DNA of 47,714 nt from an uncultured Eubacteriales bacterium (GCA_902781945.1 CACZLE010000024.1:1-47714); one strand, 5' to 3'. Counted from the stretch's first letter, positions 39,045 to 47,564 are shown. The notes: generated from the sequence alone by a model not told the origin. Made by a program: numbers and translations.

Positions 39045-40091
39045 TCAAATGCGCTTCGCCAGCGTTTCCGGATTGGCCGCGTGCAGCAGCGCCACATCCC
39101 GGGAAACGCGGCCCTCCCGCACCAGCCGCTGCAATTCCGCGTCCATGGACAGCATGGTGCGGTCCGTGCCGCCGAAGATCACGTTGTCGATCTGGTGGGT
39201 GCGCCCGTCGCGGATCATGTTCTGGATGGCGGTGTTCACCGTCATCACCTCAAACACCGGCACCCGCTCGCCCGTCACCGTGGGCACCAGGCGCTGGGAT
39301 ACCACGGCCTTGAGCACCATGGACAATTGCACGCGGATCTGCGCCTGCTGCTCCGCAGGGAAGGTATCGATGATGCGGTCCACCGTTTTGGCCGCGCCGA
39401 TGGTGTGCAGGGTGGACAGGAGCAAATGCCCTGTTTCCGCCGCGGTGATGGCCGTGCGGATGGTGTCCAGATCGCGCATTTCGCCCAGCAGCACCACGTC
39501 CGGCGCCTGGCGCAGGGCCGCGCGCAGGGCGCGGGAGAAGGTGGCGGCGTCGTTGGGCACCTCGCGCTGGCTCACCAGGGATTTCTTGTGCCGGTGCAAA
39601 TACTCGATGGGGTCCTCGATGGTGACGATATGGGCGTTGCGGGTCTCGTTGATGCGGTCCACCAGGCAGGCCAGGGTGGTGCTTTTGCCGCTGCCCGCGG
39701 GGCCGGTGACCAGGATCATGCCGCTGCGCTGCCGGGCCAGGTCCATCACCAACTGCGGGATGTGCATGCTTTGGGGATCGGGCAATTCAAAATTGACGAT
39801 GCGGCAGATGGCCGCCACGGTGCCGCGCTGGCGGTACACGTTGCAGCGGAAGCGGCTGACGTTTAAGATGGCGAAGGAAAAATCGTCGTCCCCCTGCGCG
39901 TCCAGGAGGCTATAATCCCGATGGGCCAATTCGTACATCTCCCGGGCCAGGCGCTCGGTATCCCCCGGCAGCAGGCGCTGGTCGCTCAGGATCTCAAAAT
40001 TGTCGTGCACCTTGACCATGGGCGTAGAGCCGGGGATGATGAACACATCCGAGCCTCCCAGGGACACCGCCTTTTTCAGCATATCGATCAT
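39045..40091 (-). CDS. pilT: PilT-type twitching/retraction ATPase
   Basis: This 348-residue hexameric ATPase has the PilT N-terminal fold (GGSDVFIIPGSTP), Walker A GPAGSGKST (130-138), the Asp box IVTIEDPIEYLH, Walker B VVLLGEMRDLDTI and the His box TGHLLLSTLHT. The PilT-specific AIRNLIRE element appears as AIQNMIRDGRTHQ. It should disassemble or retract pilins at the inner membrane. No PilB/GspE assembly ATPase or prepilin peptidase is encoded in the window, so either they lie elsewhere or this ATPase does both jobs. The ATG at 40091 shares one base with the stop of the upstream gene (TAATG). Confidence 0.93.
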   Translation of the reverse strand: MIDMLKKAVSLGGSDVFIIPGSTPMVKVHDNFEILSDQRLLPGDTERLAREMYELAHRDYSLLDAQGDDDFSFAILNVSRFRCNVYRQRGTVAAICRIVNFELPDPQSMHIPQLVMDLARQRSGMILVTGPAGSGKSTTLACLVDRINETRNAHIVTIEDPIEYLHRHKKSLVSQREVPNDAATFSRALRAALRQAPDVVLLGEMRDLDTIRTAITAAETGHLLLSTLHTIGAAKTVDRIIDTFPAEQQAQIRVQLSMVLKAVVSQRLVPTVTGERVPVFEVMTVNTAIQNMIRDGRTHQIDNVIFGGTDRTMLSMDAELQRLVREGRVSRDVALLHAANPETLAKRI

Positions 40092-40480
40092 TACCAGTCG
40101 TCCTCCGTTTCCGCCATCATATCATGCCGCAGCCACACCGTGCGCCCGTCCTGTACGGACAGGGCGCAGTCCAACGTGCGCAGGCCGTCCTCCTCCGCCC
40201 AGCACAGGGCCCCGTCCTCCAGGGTGACGCCCTCGGGCAGAAGATCCGCGTAATCCGCGTGATCCCGGACCAAAGCGTCCAGCTCCGCCCGGCGCAGTTC
40301 GGCCCGCTCGTTCAGCTGATATACCGCCTCGATCACCTGGGCGCTGCGGCGGCTGAGCTGAAAGTCGCTGCGCCCGTTGATCAGCGCCAGCATGCCCAAT
40401 ATGCTCATGCTGAGCACCACGAAGATCAGGATCAGGGACGACGCGCCGGGGCCAAACTGGATACTGCTTCTCCTGTTCAT
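40091..40480 (-). CDS. Small membrane-anchored pilus-operon protein
   Basis: This 129-residue protein has an N-terminal membrane helix (SSLILIFVVLSMSILGMLAL, about 14-34) and a soluble acidic domain (RRAELDALVRDHADYADLLP). The layout is that of a minor pseudopilin or PilX/GspK-like subunit, but without a recognisable prepilin cleavage motif. It overlaps the previous gene by 4 nt and pilT by 1 nt, so its stoichiometry is probably tied to both. I recognise no named family with confidence. Confidence 0.75.
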   Translation of the reverse strand: MNRRSSIQFGPGASSLILIFVVLSMSILGMLALINGRSDFQLSRRSAQVIEAVYQLNERAELRRAELDALVRDHADYADLLPEGVTLEDGALCWAEEDGLRTLDCALSVQDGRTVWLRHDMMAETEDDW

Positions 40481-40872
40481 GGCCGTCCCTCCTCATAGCG
40501 GGAGCAGGGCAGGGTGACCAGCCGCCCGTCCTCCGTCACGGCCCGCACCTCCTGGCGGCGCAGGGTGCCCGCCTGCAAAGGCTCCCGGGCCACCTCCGCC
40601 TCCAGGGTATACGTTCCCTGCATAAGTTTCCATATTTCGTTTTCCGCCGCGAAGCCCATTTCCCGCAGGGCCTCCTCGGGATCATCCGCCGCATAGAGTC
40701 GGTCCGCCGCGTTCTGGGCGGCGGTCAGGGCGTCGTTATAGCGCTGAGCCTTTTCGCCCTGCTCATGGGCGGCGGCAAACACCCGCAGGAGCACCGTGGA
40801 AGCCAGCATGAAAAAGAGCACCACGATGAGCAGCTCCACCAGCAGGGCGTTGCCCTGGCTGCGTTTTTTCAT
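40477..40872 (-). CDS. Prepilin-like protein
   Basis: This 131-residue protein has an N-terminus resembling type IV prepilins: a short basic leader (MKKRSQGNA), then LLVELLIVVLFFMLASTVLL with the conserved Glu at the fifth position of the helix (Glu13). Processing would be at a Gly or Ala near residue 7-9. The C-terminal domain is small and mostly hydrophilic. GGGAGGTGAGCGC precedes ATG 40872. It probably is a pilin or pseudopilin of the operon's filament. Confidence 0.8.
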   Translation of the reverse strand: MKKRSQGNALLVELLIVVLFFMLASTVLLRVFAAAHEQGEKAQRYNDALTAAQNAADRLYAADDPEEALREMGFAAENEIWKLMQGTYTLEAEVAREPLQAGTLRRQEVRAVTEDGRLVTLPCSRYEEGRP

Positions 40873-40876
40873 GCGC

Positions 40877-41356
40877 TCACCTCCCTGCCCGCAGGGCGAT
40901 ATCCACCTGCGACCACTGATCGTTCAATTTCAGCCGCACCGACAGAAGCCCGGGCAGCACCTGGGCCTCCAGCCCCTCGCAGGCGCACACGCTCTCCCCC
41001 TCCGCGGGAACAAATTCGCTTTCTTCCCCGCTGAACCACTCGTAGAGCATGCCGTCATGGCAATAGATGCGGGTCACATAGGCCTCGCCGTCATATACGT
41101 TGCGCAGGGTCACCGCGGTGACGCCCGCCTTTTCCTCCACGAGCACCACGTCTTTTTCATCGTCCGCGCGCACCATGCTGCGCAGATAGGCCGGGGCGAT
41201 GCGGGCGGCGTTATGATCGGCCAATCGATCCACCGCGCCCTTGTAGGCCCGGGCGGACAGGAGCACCATCACCGTGGAAAACACCGCGAAAATGCCCAGC
41301 AGCAAAAACACGAACACCCCCGAGATGGCATGGGAGGATGGAGTCAGCCTTTTCAC
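40877..41356 (-). CDS. Membrane-anchored pilus-operon protein, possibly DUF4860
   Basis: This 159-residue protein has one N-terminal membrane helix (AISGVFVFLLLGIFAVFSTV) followed by a beta-rich domain with Cys pairs (IYCHDG, VCACEG). Proteins of this size next to GspF in Clostridia are often labelled DUF4860, which I offer as a tentative match. The start is GTG 41356, overlapping the stop of the upstream gene by 4 nt. No cleavable prepilin motif is visible. Confidence 0.7.
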   Translation of the reverse strand: MKRLTPSSHAISGVFVFLLLGIFAVFSTVMVLLSARAYKGAVDRLADHNAARIAPAYLRSMVRADDEKDVVLVEEKAGVTAVTLRNVYDGEAYVTRIYCHDGMLYEWFSGEESEFVPAEGESVCACEGLEAQVLPGLLSVRLKLNDQWSQVDIALRAGR

Positions 41357-41658
41357 CGTTCTCTCTGCCCCCTCTCGGTCACGTAAATGTCGGGAATGCG
41401 GTTGGACGCAAAGGCGTCGTAGGTGATGAAATAGCGGCTCTCGTTATAGGACAGATGATAGTTTTCCTTCAGGTATTCGATGCTGTCCGGATAGGCGCCC
41501 TCCACGGCATAGCAGGTCAGGGCGGCGTTTTTCACCGCCTCCCGCACCGTCTCCGTTTCGGCGCTGCTGTTGGCCGTCTCGATGCGGCCCAGCAGCACCA
41601 CGGCCAGCACCAACATGGCGGCGATGGCCGCCAGCTTGGCGATATCCCGCTTGTTCAT
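41353..41658 (-). CDS. Small membrane-anchored pilin-like protein
   Basis: This 101-residue protein has an N-terminal membrane helix (LAAIAAMLVLAVVLLG) and a short exposed domain (TVREAVKNAALTCYAVEGAYP, then a Tyr-rich stretch). It resembles a pseudopilin head (the AVEGAYPDSIEYL segment is like the alpha-beta loop of GspG/ComGC proteins) but lacks the GFxxxE opening. Start ATG 41658 has AAGGA upstream. In another possible reading the frame is open to 41814 inside the gspF gene, which I reject. Confidence 0.75.
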   Translation of the reverse strand: MNKRDIAKLAAIAAMLVLAVVLLGRIETANSSAETETVREAVKNAALTCYAVEGAYPDSIEYLKENYHLSYNESRYFITYDAFASNRIPDIYVTERGQRER

Positions 41659-41674
41659 TGTCCTTCCCCCTTCG

Positions 41675-42724
41675 TCACAGGCTGGAAAGGATGCCCGCCA
41701 TGGGCAGCATGACGCTGAGCAGCACCGCGCCGATGACGACGGACAAAAGGGCCACCAGGGTGGGCTCGATGATGGCCACCAGGCGGGTGATATCATCCTC
41801 CACCTGCTCCTCATAAAGGGAAGCCAGCTTGGCCAACACCTGATCCTCCCGGCCCGTGGCCGCGCCCATCTTCACCATGCGCTCGTGGAGCTCGTCAAAG
41901 ATATGGGCGTCGGTGATGGACTCGGCAAAGCCCTGGCCTTCCTCCAGCCCCTGGCGGATCTTTTCCACCTTGGAGGCGGCACCCTTGTCGGAGAGCACGC
42001 GGGAGGTCATCTCCAGCGCCTCGTCCATGGGGAAGCCGCTGCGCAGCATCATGGACAGCACGCTGGCCACCCGGGAGGCGGACAGTTTCTGGCTCAGATG
42101 CTGCAGGGGCTTGAAGATACGGTAGATCAGGGCGATCACCTGGGGACGGTGCTTGGTGCGCAAAAGCAATGCGCCCACGATCACGCATATGACCAGCAGC
42201 GCCATCAGGACCAGCATGATCCAGCCCACCGCCGTGCCCACGCGCATCAGGGCCGCGCCGCTGTCGCTGATGCCGCCGCCCATGGAGCTCAGCACCCGCC
42301 GGAACACCGGCAGCACCCGCCACAGAAGGATCAGCACGATGACCACCAGCATGCCGCCCAGGGCCAGAGGATACGTGACCGCGCTGACCACCGCCGAGCG
42401 GATGCGGTCCTCCCGGGCATAGTATTCCTCCAGGCCGCGCATCACGTTTTCCAATTGGCCGCTGCGCTCGCCGATCTGCACCATTTCCACCAGATAATCC
42501 GGCCAATGGTCGTCCGCCTTCAGAGCTTCATAGAGGGAGCCCGTCTCCGTCACGCCCCGGCTGGCGGAGGCGTATACCTCCCCGAAGGGGCCGCTCTGCT
42601 CCGCCCCGGCCAGGGTCTCCATGCCGTCGTAGAGGGGCAGTCCCGCCTCCAGGATCAATGCCACCTGGCCGCAGAAAGTGCTCAGTTCCGCCGCGGAAAG
42701 GGCTTGTTTTGCTTTTTTGCTCAT
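41675..42724 (-). CDS. Type II secretion / type IV pilus platform protein GspF (PilC)
   Basis: This 349-residue inner-membrane platform protein has two T2SSF domains: the first around FCGQVALILEAGLPLYDGME to IGERSGQLENVM, the second around SVLSMMLRSGFPMDEALEMT to MVKMGAATGREDQVL. Membrane segments lie near 120-140, 168-190 and at the C-terminus (IEPTLVALLSVVIGAVLLSV). It positions the ATPase for pilin extraction. It is the second structural gene after the transglutaminase-like protein and lies 16 nt before the next gene. Confidence 0.93.
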   Translation of the reverse strand: MSKKAKQALSAAELSTFCGQVALILEAGLPLYDGMETLAGAEQSGPFGEVYASASRGVTETGSLYEALKADDHWPDYLVEMVQIGERSGQLENVMRGLEEYYAREDRIRSAVVSAVTYPLALGGMLVVIVLILLWRVLPVFRRVLSSMGGGISDSGAALMRVGTAVGWIMLVLMALLVICVIVGALLLRTKHRPQVIALIYRIFKPLQHLSQKLSASRVASVLSMMLRSGFPMDEALEMTSRVLSDKGAASKVEKIRQGLEEGQGFAESITDAHIFDELHERMVKMGAATGREDQVLAKLASLYEEQVEDDITRLVAIIEPTLVALLSVVIGAVLLSVMLPMAGILSSL

Positions 42725-42737
42725 GCGGGTCCCTCCG

Positions 42738-43541
42738 TCAATAATAACGTTCCATGGAGTAATCTTTTACCGGGGTAATGGCGTTCAGCGCCGCCGTGGG
42801 ATCGAAGAATTCGTCCGTCCCGCCCATTTTTGTCATCGTCCAGGCGTGATATTGGTTGTCGGCGTAGCCGATGATCAGCCGGGACGGGATGCCCTGGGTG
42901 CGCAGCATGCACACGGTGATGGCGGACAGGTCCTGGCAGACGCCCATGCGTTTGGCATAGCTATTGTCGATATCGGGCAATTGCCCCGCCTGCACCGTCA
43001 CGGCCTTGATATAATCGTACACGAAGTTGTTCTTCATGAAATCGCAGATGATGGCGTAGGCCTCCTTTGGGCCCTTGCCCGCGCACAGCTCCTCGGCCTT
43101 GGTCACGGCTTCGGAAAACTGGGTGTAATTGACGTACTGATTGGGATAGAGGAAGCATACGCCGGGCAGCCGGGTGCGCACGCTCAGGCTGATCCTGCCC
43201 TCCTGGGAATACTTTTTGCCCGACACGTTTTCGTACAGGCTCACCTCATAATCCCCGTTGCCCAATTGCAGCGGGAACACCTCGTAATCGCCGTTGCTGT
43301 TCAGGTCGTAGGTCAGGGTCTCGCCGTCCTTGACCACGCGCAGCTTGAGCCGATGGCTGCTGGGCTTCTGAACGGCGGCCAGAAAATAGCCCTCGGACAG
43401 AAAGCTCACATCCAGCTTCATCTTGCCGCTGCGCTGCTCATTTCCCCCGGCGGCGGGCCACAGGGCGTCCGCCCCCGCCCCGGCGGGCAGCAGCCCCGCC
43501 AGGAGCAGCGCCAGAAGGAACAACGTGCATAATCTTCGCAT
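42738..43541 (-). CDS. Secreted transglutaminase-like protein
   Basis: This 267-residue exported protein has a signal peptide (MRRLCTLFLLALLLAGLLPA) and a transglutaminase-like domain with an intact catalytic triad: Cys202 in MGVCQDLSAI, His232 in QYHAWT and Asp247 in FFDPT. Such proteins are cysteine proteases or cross-linkers at the bacterial surface. A beta-rich region (40-125) precedes the domain. It lies 18 nt after the SARP regulator and 13 nt before gspF, so it is part of the pilus operon and could process or cross-link exported subunits. Confidence 0.88.
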   Translation of the reverse strand: MRRLCTLFLLALLLAGLLPAGAGADALWPAAGGNEQRSGKMKLDVSFLSEGYFLAAVQKPSSHRLKLRVVKDGETLTYDLNSNGDYEVFPLQLGNGDYEVSLYENVSGKKYSQEGRISLSVRTRLPGVCFLYPNQYVNYTQFSEAVTKAEELCAGKGPKEAYAIICDFMKNNFVYDYIKAVTVQAGQLPDIDNSYAKRMGVCQDLSAITVCMLRTQGIPSRLIIGYADNQYHAWTMTKMGGTDEFFDPTAALNAITPVKDYSMERYY

Positions 43542-43559
43542 GACGAACCTGCCCTCACC

Positions 43560-44771
43560 TTATGAAATCTGCTTGAAATTGCCCGCGGGACGTCCGCCCA
43601 GGGGGCAGATGCGGTGCTGGATGGTTACAGAACCGCCGGGATATTCCTCATAGAACAGATGCTCGATGCGCTCCATGACCATACCGCCGGTGCCGTAATC
43701 CACCGTGGGCAGCAGCATGGCGAAGATGATCGGGGAAAACCGGGTGACGATATCGCCCTTGCGCAGGTTGTTGCGCAGGATCTCCTGCAAACCCGCCATG
43801 GCGCTCTCCCGGGCGATGTCGGACAGCTCCCGGCCCTGGCCCGCCACCATGACGACGCCCAGGAACATGGTGGAGCCCAGGCGCTCCAGGTTGCGGAACT
43901 GAATGTTGTAGATCTCGCGGAAGGCCGAATAATCGCAGAAGAAGGGGCCCGAGCGCTGGCTGTCCCGCTCCATCAGTTCGTTGCTGATGGCGTCCAGGTT
44001 GAATTGCAGTTCGGCGCTGGCGTCCGCCAGGCGCTCGTAGCTTTCCCGCAGGGTGTCGCTGGGCTCGGCGTCCAGCAGCTCCCGGCTGCGGTGGGAGACC
44101 AGACAGTATTCCTGCCGGGCCTCGTCGGCGCGGTTCAGCCCCACCATGGCCCGCATGCGCTCGATATGCAAAAACTCGTCCAGCTCGTCGTATTTCAGGG
44201 CGATGTCGCACACCCGGGCGATCTCGTTGTATTCGTCCCGCTCCTTGAGCATGTCCACGTAGGCGTACACCGTCTCCAGATAGGATTTGTGCAGCCAGCT
44301 GGCCTGCATGGAGCCGTTCACCATGTCCCCGCTCTGGAACAATTCGCCCTGATACAGGGCCAGCACCCGCCGGGATTTGTCCCAGCGCTCTGTCTCGGGC
44401 ACGGGCTTTTTCAGCTCCTCCGCCAGCTCGATGAATTCCAGCACGTCCACCCGCACGCCGGGCAGATTTTCCCAGCGATAGCCGCCCTGCTCGGACTGAA
44501 TGGCGCTGCCCAGGCCGCCGGACACGCCGTTGAGCAGGGTGCGCAGGCGGCTGATCAGGGTCTTGAGGGCGTTTTCCGGGTTTTCGCTGCGCCGGGAACC
44601 CCACAGCTCCCGGGACAGCCGCTGAACGGATACGGCCTTGCCGCGCTGCAAGATCAGGTAGGTCAGCAGGCTGACCCCCCTGCGGCTTTTGGTGGGCAGA
44701 TTATCGTGCAGCGTTCCGTCCACCGTGATGGAAAAACCGCCCAGCAGTTGTATTTCGATATTCCGCGGCAT
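43560..44771 (-). CDS. SARP/BTAD-family regulator with degenerate GGDEF-like tail
   Basis: This 403-residue protein has an N-terminal winged helix of the SARP/AfsR type (IQLLGGFSITVDG to IQSEQGGYRWEN, about 4-105). The bacterial transcriptional activator domain follows (about 110-265; helical TPR-like, with RRVLALYQGELF and EEARQEY-like repeats). A C-terminal domain (about 285-395) resembles a nucleotide cyclase fold (LRKGDIVTRFSPIIFAMLLP). The position of the GGDEF motif reads SPIIF, so it cannot make cyclic-di-GMP in the usual way. Start ATG 44771 has GAGGAGGGG upstream. It lies in the pilus operon behind the Hpt gene and is its likely regulator; SARPs bind short direct repeats near -35 boxes. 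Confidence 0.85.
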   Translation of the reverse strand: MPRNIEIQLLGGFSITVDGTLHDNLPTKSRRGVSLLTYLILQRGKAVSVQRLSRELWGSRRSENPENALKTLISRLRTLLNGVSGGLGSAIQSEQGGYRWENLPGVRVDVLEFIELAEELKKPVPETERWDKSRRVLALYQGELFQSGDMVNGSMQASWLHKSYLETVYAYVDMLKERDEYNEIARVCDIALKYDELDEFLHIERMRAMVGLNRADEARQEYCLVSHRSRELLDAEPSDTLRESYERLADASAELQFNLDAISNELMERDSQRSGPFFCDYSAFREIYNIQFRNLERLGSTMFLGVVMVAGQGRELSDIARESAMAGLQEILRNNLRKGDIVTRFSPIIFAMLLPTVDYGTGGMVMERIEHLFYEEYPGGSVTIQHRICPLGGRPAGNFKQIS

Positions 44772-44798
44772 CCGTATCCCCTCCTCAGTCGTTCCCTT

Positions 44799-45143
44799 TT
44801 ACTCAGCCAGTTTTTTCAGCGCCTCGTAGGCCGCCAGCGTCCGCTGGGCCAGATCGCCCGCCTCCGGCATGACGGCGGCCCCGCGCAGCAGCTCCGTCAG
44901 CTCCGACACGGGCGCAAAAATGGGCGTCAGGGACAGATTGCCCGCCGCGCCCTTGATGGCGTGGGCGGCCTCAAAGGCCCCGGCGGCGTCCCCGGCGGCC
45001 ATGGCGGCGGCCAGCTTGCCAAAGTTGGGATCTTCCAATTCCTTATTGACCAGACGCAGATAGAAGGCCTCGTTGTTCATGCAGCGGGCCAGGCCGGCCT
45101 TCGTATCCGCGCCGTAAGCATTCAACGTTTCAATGGTGATCAT
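44799..45143 (-). CDS. Stand-alone Hpt phosphotransfer protein
   Basis: This 114-residue helical protein has the Hpt signature with the phospho-accepting His in AAHAIKGAAGNLSL. It should relay phosphate between a histidine kinase and a response regulator; no partner is encoded next to it. ATG 45143 is preferred, preceded by GGAAAGGGG; a TTG ten codons upstream has no ribosome site. It is the first gene after the promoter at 45173 and lies upstream of the SARP gene, suggesting input from phosphorelay signalling into the pilus operon. Confidence 0.88.
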   Translation of the reverse strand: MITIETLNAYGADTKAGLARCMNNEAFYLRLVNKELEDPNFGKLAAAMAAGDAAGAFEAAHAIKGAAGNLSLTPIFAPVSELTELLRGAAVMPEAGDLAQRTLAAYEALKKLAE

Positions 45144-45172
45144 CAGGGGGATCCCCTTTCCGTTTTCTTTCA

Positions 45173-45201
45173 ATTGTATGCATAAAGCTCGTTTCTGTCA
45201 A
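45173..45201 (-). promoter_or_regulatory. Promoter of the Hpt-SARP-pilus operon
   Basis: On the minus strand TTGACA (45196-45201), 17 nt, TACAAT (45173-45178). It lies just after the nagB terminator and about 30 nt before the Hpt start. The operon would run about 6 kb to the terminator at 38963. Confidence 0.85.
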
Positions 45202-45212
45202 GCAAAGGCAGC

Positions 45213-45237
45213 AAAAAAGGGAGCCGCAGCTCCCTTT
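45213..45237 (-). terminator. Terminator of the phosphomutase-nagB operon
   Basis: Read on the minus strand, AAAGGGAGC-TGCG-GCTCCCTTT forms a perfect stem (45216-45237), followed by a run of six T ending at 45213. Confidence 0.9.
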
Positions 45238-45246
45238 GGGATCGGG

Positions 45247-45972
45247 TCACAGCAAACTTGCCGCCGCCTTGTCCAGCATCCAGTAAACGTCCCTGTGGCT
45301 TTGCAGGATGGACGCCTGGACCCGGGGCGTGATATCGCCGTGGATGGCGTCGCGCACCGCCTGGGCCTTGTCGCTGCCGGTGGCGATGAGCACCACGGTC
45401 CCGGCCTCCAGGATGGCGGAAATGCCCAGGCTCAGGGCCTGGCGCGGCACTTCGTCGGCGCTGTTGAAAAAGCGCTTGTTGGCGTCGATGGTGCTCTCCG
45501 TCAGGTCCACCACATGGCAGCCGCCCACAAAGTGATCGTTGGGCTCGTTGAAGCCGATGTGGCCGTTGCGCCCGATGCCCAGCAGCTGCAGATCGATGCC
45601 GCCGGCGGCGCGGATGGCCTTGTCATATTCCGCCGCGAAGGCGTCGGGATCGGTTGCCAGGCCGTCGGGCACGTGGGTGGCCTCGGGCCGCATATCCACG
45701 TGGTCAAACAGTTCCTCCTGCATGAAGCGCCGATAGCTGCATTTGTGATCCGGCGCCAGGCCCACGTATTCGTCCAGGTTATAGGAGACGGCCTTCGCAA
45801 AGCTGACCGCCCCGGCCTTGTACAGGGCGATGAGCTGCTTGTACACGGGAATGGGCGAGGAGCCCGTGGCCAGGCCCAGCACGCTGTCGGGCTTTTTGAT
45901 CAGCTGCGCGGCGATGAGCAATGCGGCGGCGCTGCCCGCCTGTTCGGCGTTGTCATAAATGCGGATCTTCAT
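45247..45972 (-). CDS. nagB: Glucosamine-6-phosphate deaminase
   Basis: This 241-residue enzyme converts glucosamine 6-phosphate to fructose 6-phosphate and ammonia. Motifs: LGLATGSSPIPVYKQL (substrate phosphate loop), SYNLDEYVGL with the catalytic Asp, LLGIGRNGHIGFNEP with the His-Glu relay, and LIATGSDKAQAV near the C-terminus. Length and order match the short Firmicute NagB. ATG 45972 fits GGAG upstream; a GTG nine bases earlier is too close to that site. It follows the phosphomutase by 24 nt, pairing amino-sugar breakdown with hexose phosphate interconversion. Confidence 0.95.
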   Translation of the reverse strand: MKIRIYDNAEQAGSAAALLIAAQLIKKPDSVLGLATGSSPIPVYKQLIALYKAGAVSFAKAVSYNLDEYVGLAPDHKCSYRRFMQEELFDHVDMRPEATHVPDGLATDPDAFAAEYDKAIRAAGGIDLQLLGIGRNGHIGFNEPNDHFVGGCHVVDLTESTIDANKRFFNSADEVPRQALSLGISAILEAGTVVLIATGSDKAQAVRDAIHGDITPRVQASILQSHRDVYWMLDKAAASLL

Positions 45973-45996
45973 GGGTTGCACTCTCCTTTTCTTTGA

Positions 45997-47418
45997 TTAT
46001 GCGTCAAAGGGCAGGCCCACAAACCGGGCCATGGTGCCCACCAGGGTCTTGGCATGGTGGATGGTGTCGTCCTCGGCAAAGATGCGCACCCGGGGCTCGG
46101 TGCCCGAGAAGCGCACGATGACCCACGCGCCGTCAAAATAGACCTTGCAGCCGTCCAGATAGCTGACCCGCTGCACGGGCTTTTTGAACTCGGGCAGCCG
46201 CTTTTCCTCCAGGATCATCCGCTGGATGCGCTCCTTGCTCTCCTCCGTCAGCGCCCAGTCGAACTCCGCGGAATGCAGTTCGCCAAAGCGCTCGTAGAGC
46301 TCCTGCACCAGGCGGCTCAGGGGCTTGCCGGTGACGGACAGCATTTCCACCAGCAGGCTGGCGGCGTACAGGCCGTCCTTGCCGCTGATGTGGCCGCGCA
46401 CGGTGAGACCGCCGCTGGATTCGCCGCCGATCAGCGCGTCGTGGGCCTCCATGCCGGAGGAGATGTGCTTGAAGCCCACGGGCACCTCCACGCACTCCTG
46501 GCCGTAGGCCGCCGCCACCCGGTCCAGCAGGTGGGTGGTGGCGATATTGCGCACCGCCGCCCCGCGCCAGCCCTTGTATTGCAGCAGATAATAGTACAAA
46601 AGCACCAGGACCTCGTTGGCGGAAATATAGTTGCCCTTTTCGTCGATAATGCCCAGCCGGTCCGCGTCGCCGTCGGTGGCGATGCCCACGTTGGCGTTGT
46701 GCTCCCGCACCGCCTGCTGGAGATCCACCAGCGTTTCCGGCGTGGGCGCGGGCAGATGGCGGCCAAAGAAGGCGTCGTGCTTATCATTGATCACGTCCAC
46801 GTCGCAGCGGGCGGTGTACAAGATGGTCATCAGTCCCGTCAGGCTGACGCCGAACATGGGGTCCAGCACCACCCGCAGCCGCCGGCGGCGGATGGCGTCC
46901 GTGTCCACCTGGCTCAGGATGGAATCCAGATAGGCGTCCCGGGGATCGATGAACTCGATGCCGCCCTCGCGCAGGGCCTCCTCGAAGGGCGCCACCCGCA
47001 CCGCCGCCAGATCCACGGCGTTGGCCTCCTCCTGAATGGGCGCGGTGACCGCCTCGGTGGCGTCCCGCCCGCCGTAGGTGAACAGCTTGATGCCGTTATA
47101 AATGGCCGGATTGTGGCTGGCCGTCACCATGGCCCCGTATTGCAGGCGCAGGTTTTTGACGGTGAACATGATCTGGGGCGTGGGGCAGCTGAGGTTCACA
47201 AAATAGACCTTCACGCCCTCGCCCGCCAGCACCTCCGAAAACCAGATGCAGGCCTCCCGGCTCAGAAAACGCCGGTCATAGCCCACCACGATGCCTTTTT
47301 CCGCGCAGCCTTCCCGCTGCATCCGCCGCGCCAGGGCTGCAGCTACCCGCCGGATGTTGCTCTTGGTGAATTCGTCCCCGATCACCGCTCGCCATCCGCC
47401 CGTGCCAAACGCTATCAT
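45997..47418 (-). CDS. Phosphoglucomutase/phosphomannomutase family protein
   Basis: This 473-residue alpha-D-phosphohexomutase has all four family motifs: GTGGWRAVIGDEFT at the start, the phospho-serine loop VTASHNPAIYNGIKL (Ser101), the metal loop ATDGDADRLG, the sugar-binding GGESSGGL and the phosphate-binding RFSGTEPRVRI. The substrate (glucose, mannose or glucosamine phosphate) is uncertain; the opening FGTGGWR is common in a clade of bacterial phosphoglucomutases. ATG 47418 has GGAGG 6 nt upstream. The frame is open further upstream to 47679, but there it runs through a promoter and palindrome and is non-coding. Confidence 0.93.
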   Translation of the reverse strand: MIAFGTGGWRAVIGDEFTKSNIRRVAAALARRMQREGCAEKGIVVGYDRRFLSREACIWFSEVLAGEGVKVYFVNLSCPTPQIMFTVKNLRLQYGAMVTASHNPAIYNGIKLFTYGGRDATEAVTAPIQEEANAVDLAAVRVAPFEEALREGGIEFIDPRDAYLDSILSQVDTDAIRRRRLRVVLDPMFGVSLTGLMTILYTARCDVDVINDKHDAFFGRHLPAPTPETLVDLQQAVREHNANVGIATDGDADRLGIIDEKGNYISANEVLVLLYYYLLQYKGWRGAAVRNIATTHLLDRVAAAYGQECVEVPVGFKHISSGMEAHDALIGGESSGGLTVRGHISGKDGLYAASLLVEMLSVTGKPLSRLVQELYERFGELHSAEFDWALTEESKERIQRMILEEKRLPEFKKPVQRVSYLDGCKVYFDGAWVIVRFSGTEPRVRIFAEDDTIHHAKTLVGTMARFVGLPFDA

Positions 47419-47464
47419 GTATTGCCTCCGTATCGTTTTTCGATATTCTTCCTGTCTGTCTATC

Positions 47465-47473
47465 AGTATATCA
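47465..47473 (-). promoter_or_regulatory. Extended -10 promoter for the phosphomutase-nagB operon
   Basis: TG-A-TATACT on the minus strand is a good extended -10 element. No clear -35 is seen, as expected for that class. It lies 47 nt upstream of the start codon. Confidence 0.5.
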
Positions 47474-47537
47474 GATTCCCCGCAAAATAAAAAGGGGGAA
47501 AGGGAAAAAAACAGAAATTTGACGGGGAAAGGGATAC

Positions 47538-47564
47538 GCTTCTCTTTTGAGTCAAAAGAGAAGC
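47538..47564. repeat. 27-nt perfect palindrome
   Basis: GCTTCTCTTTTGA and TCAAAAGAGAAGC flank a single central G. The symmetric form with almost no loop suggests either a protein-binding site or a dispersed repeat rather than a terminator. Confidence 0.7.
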
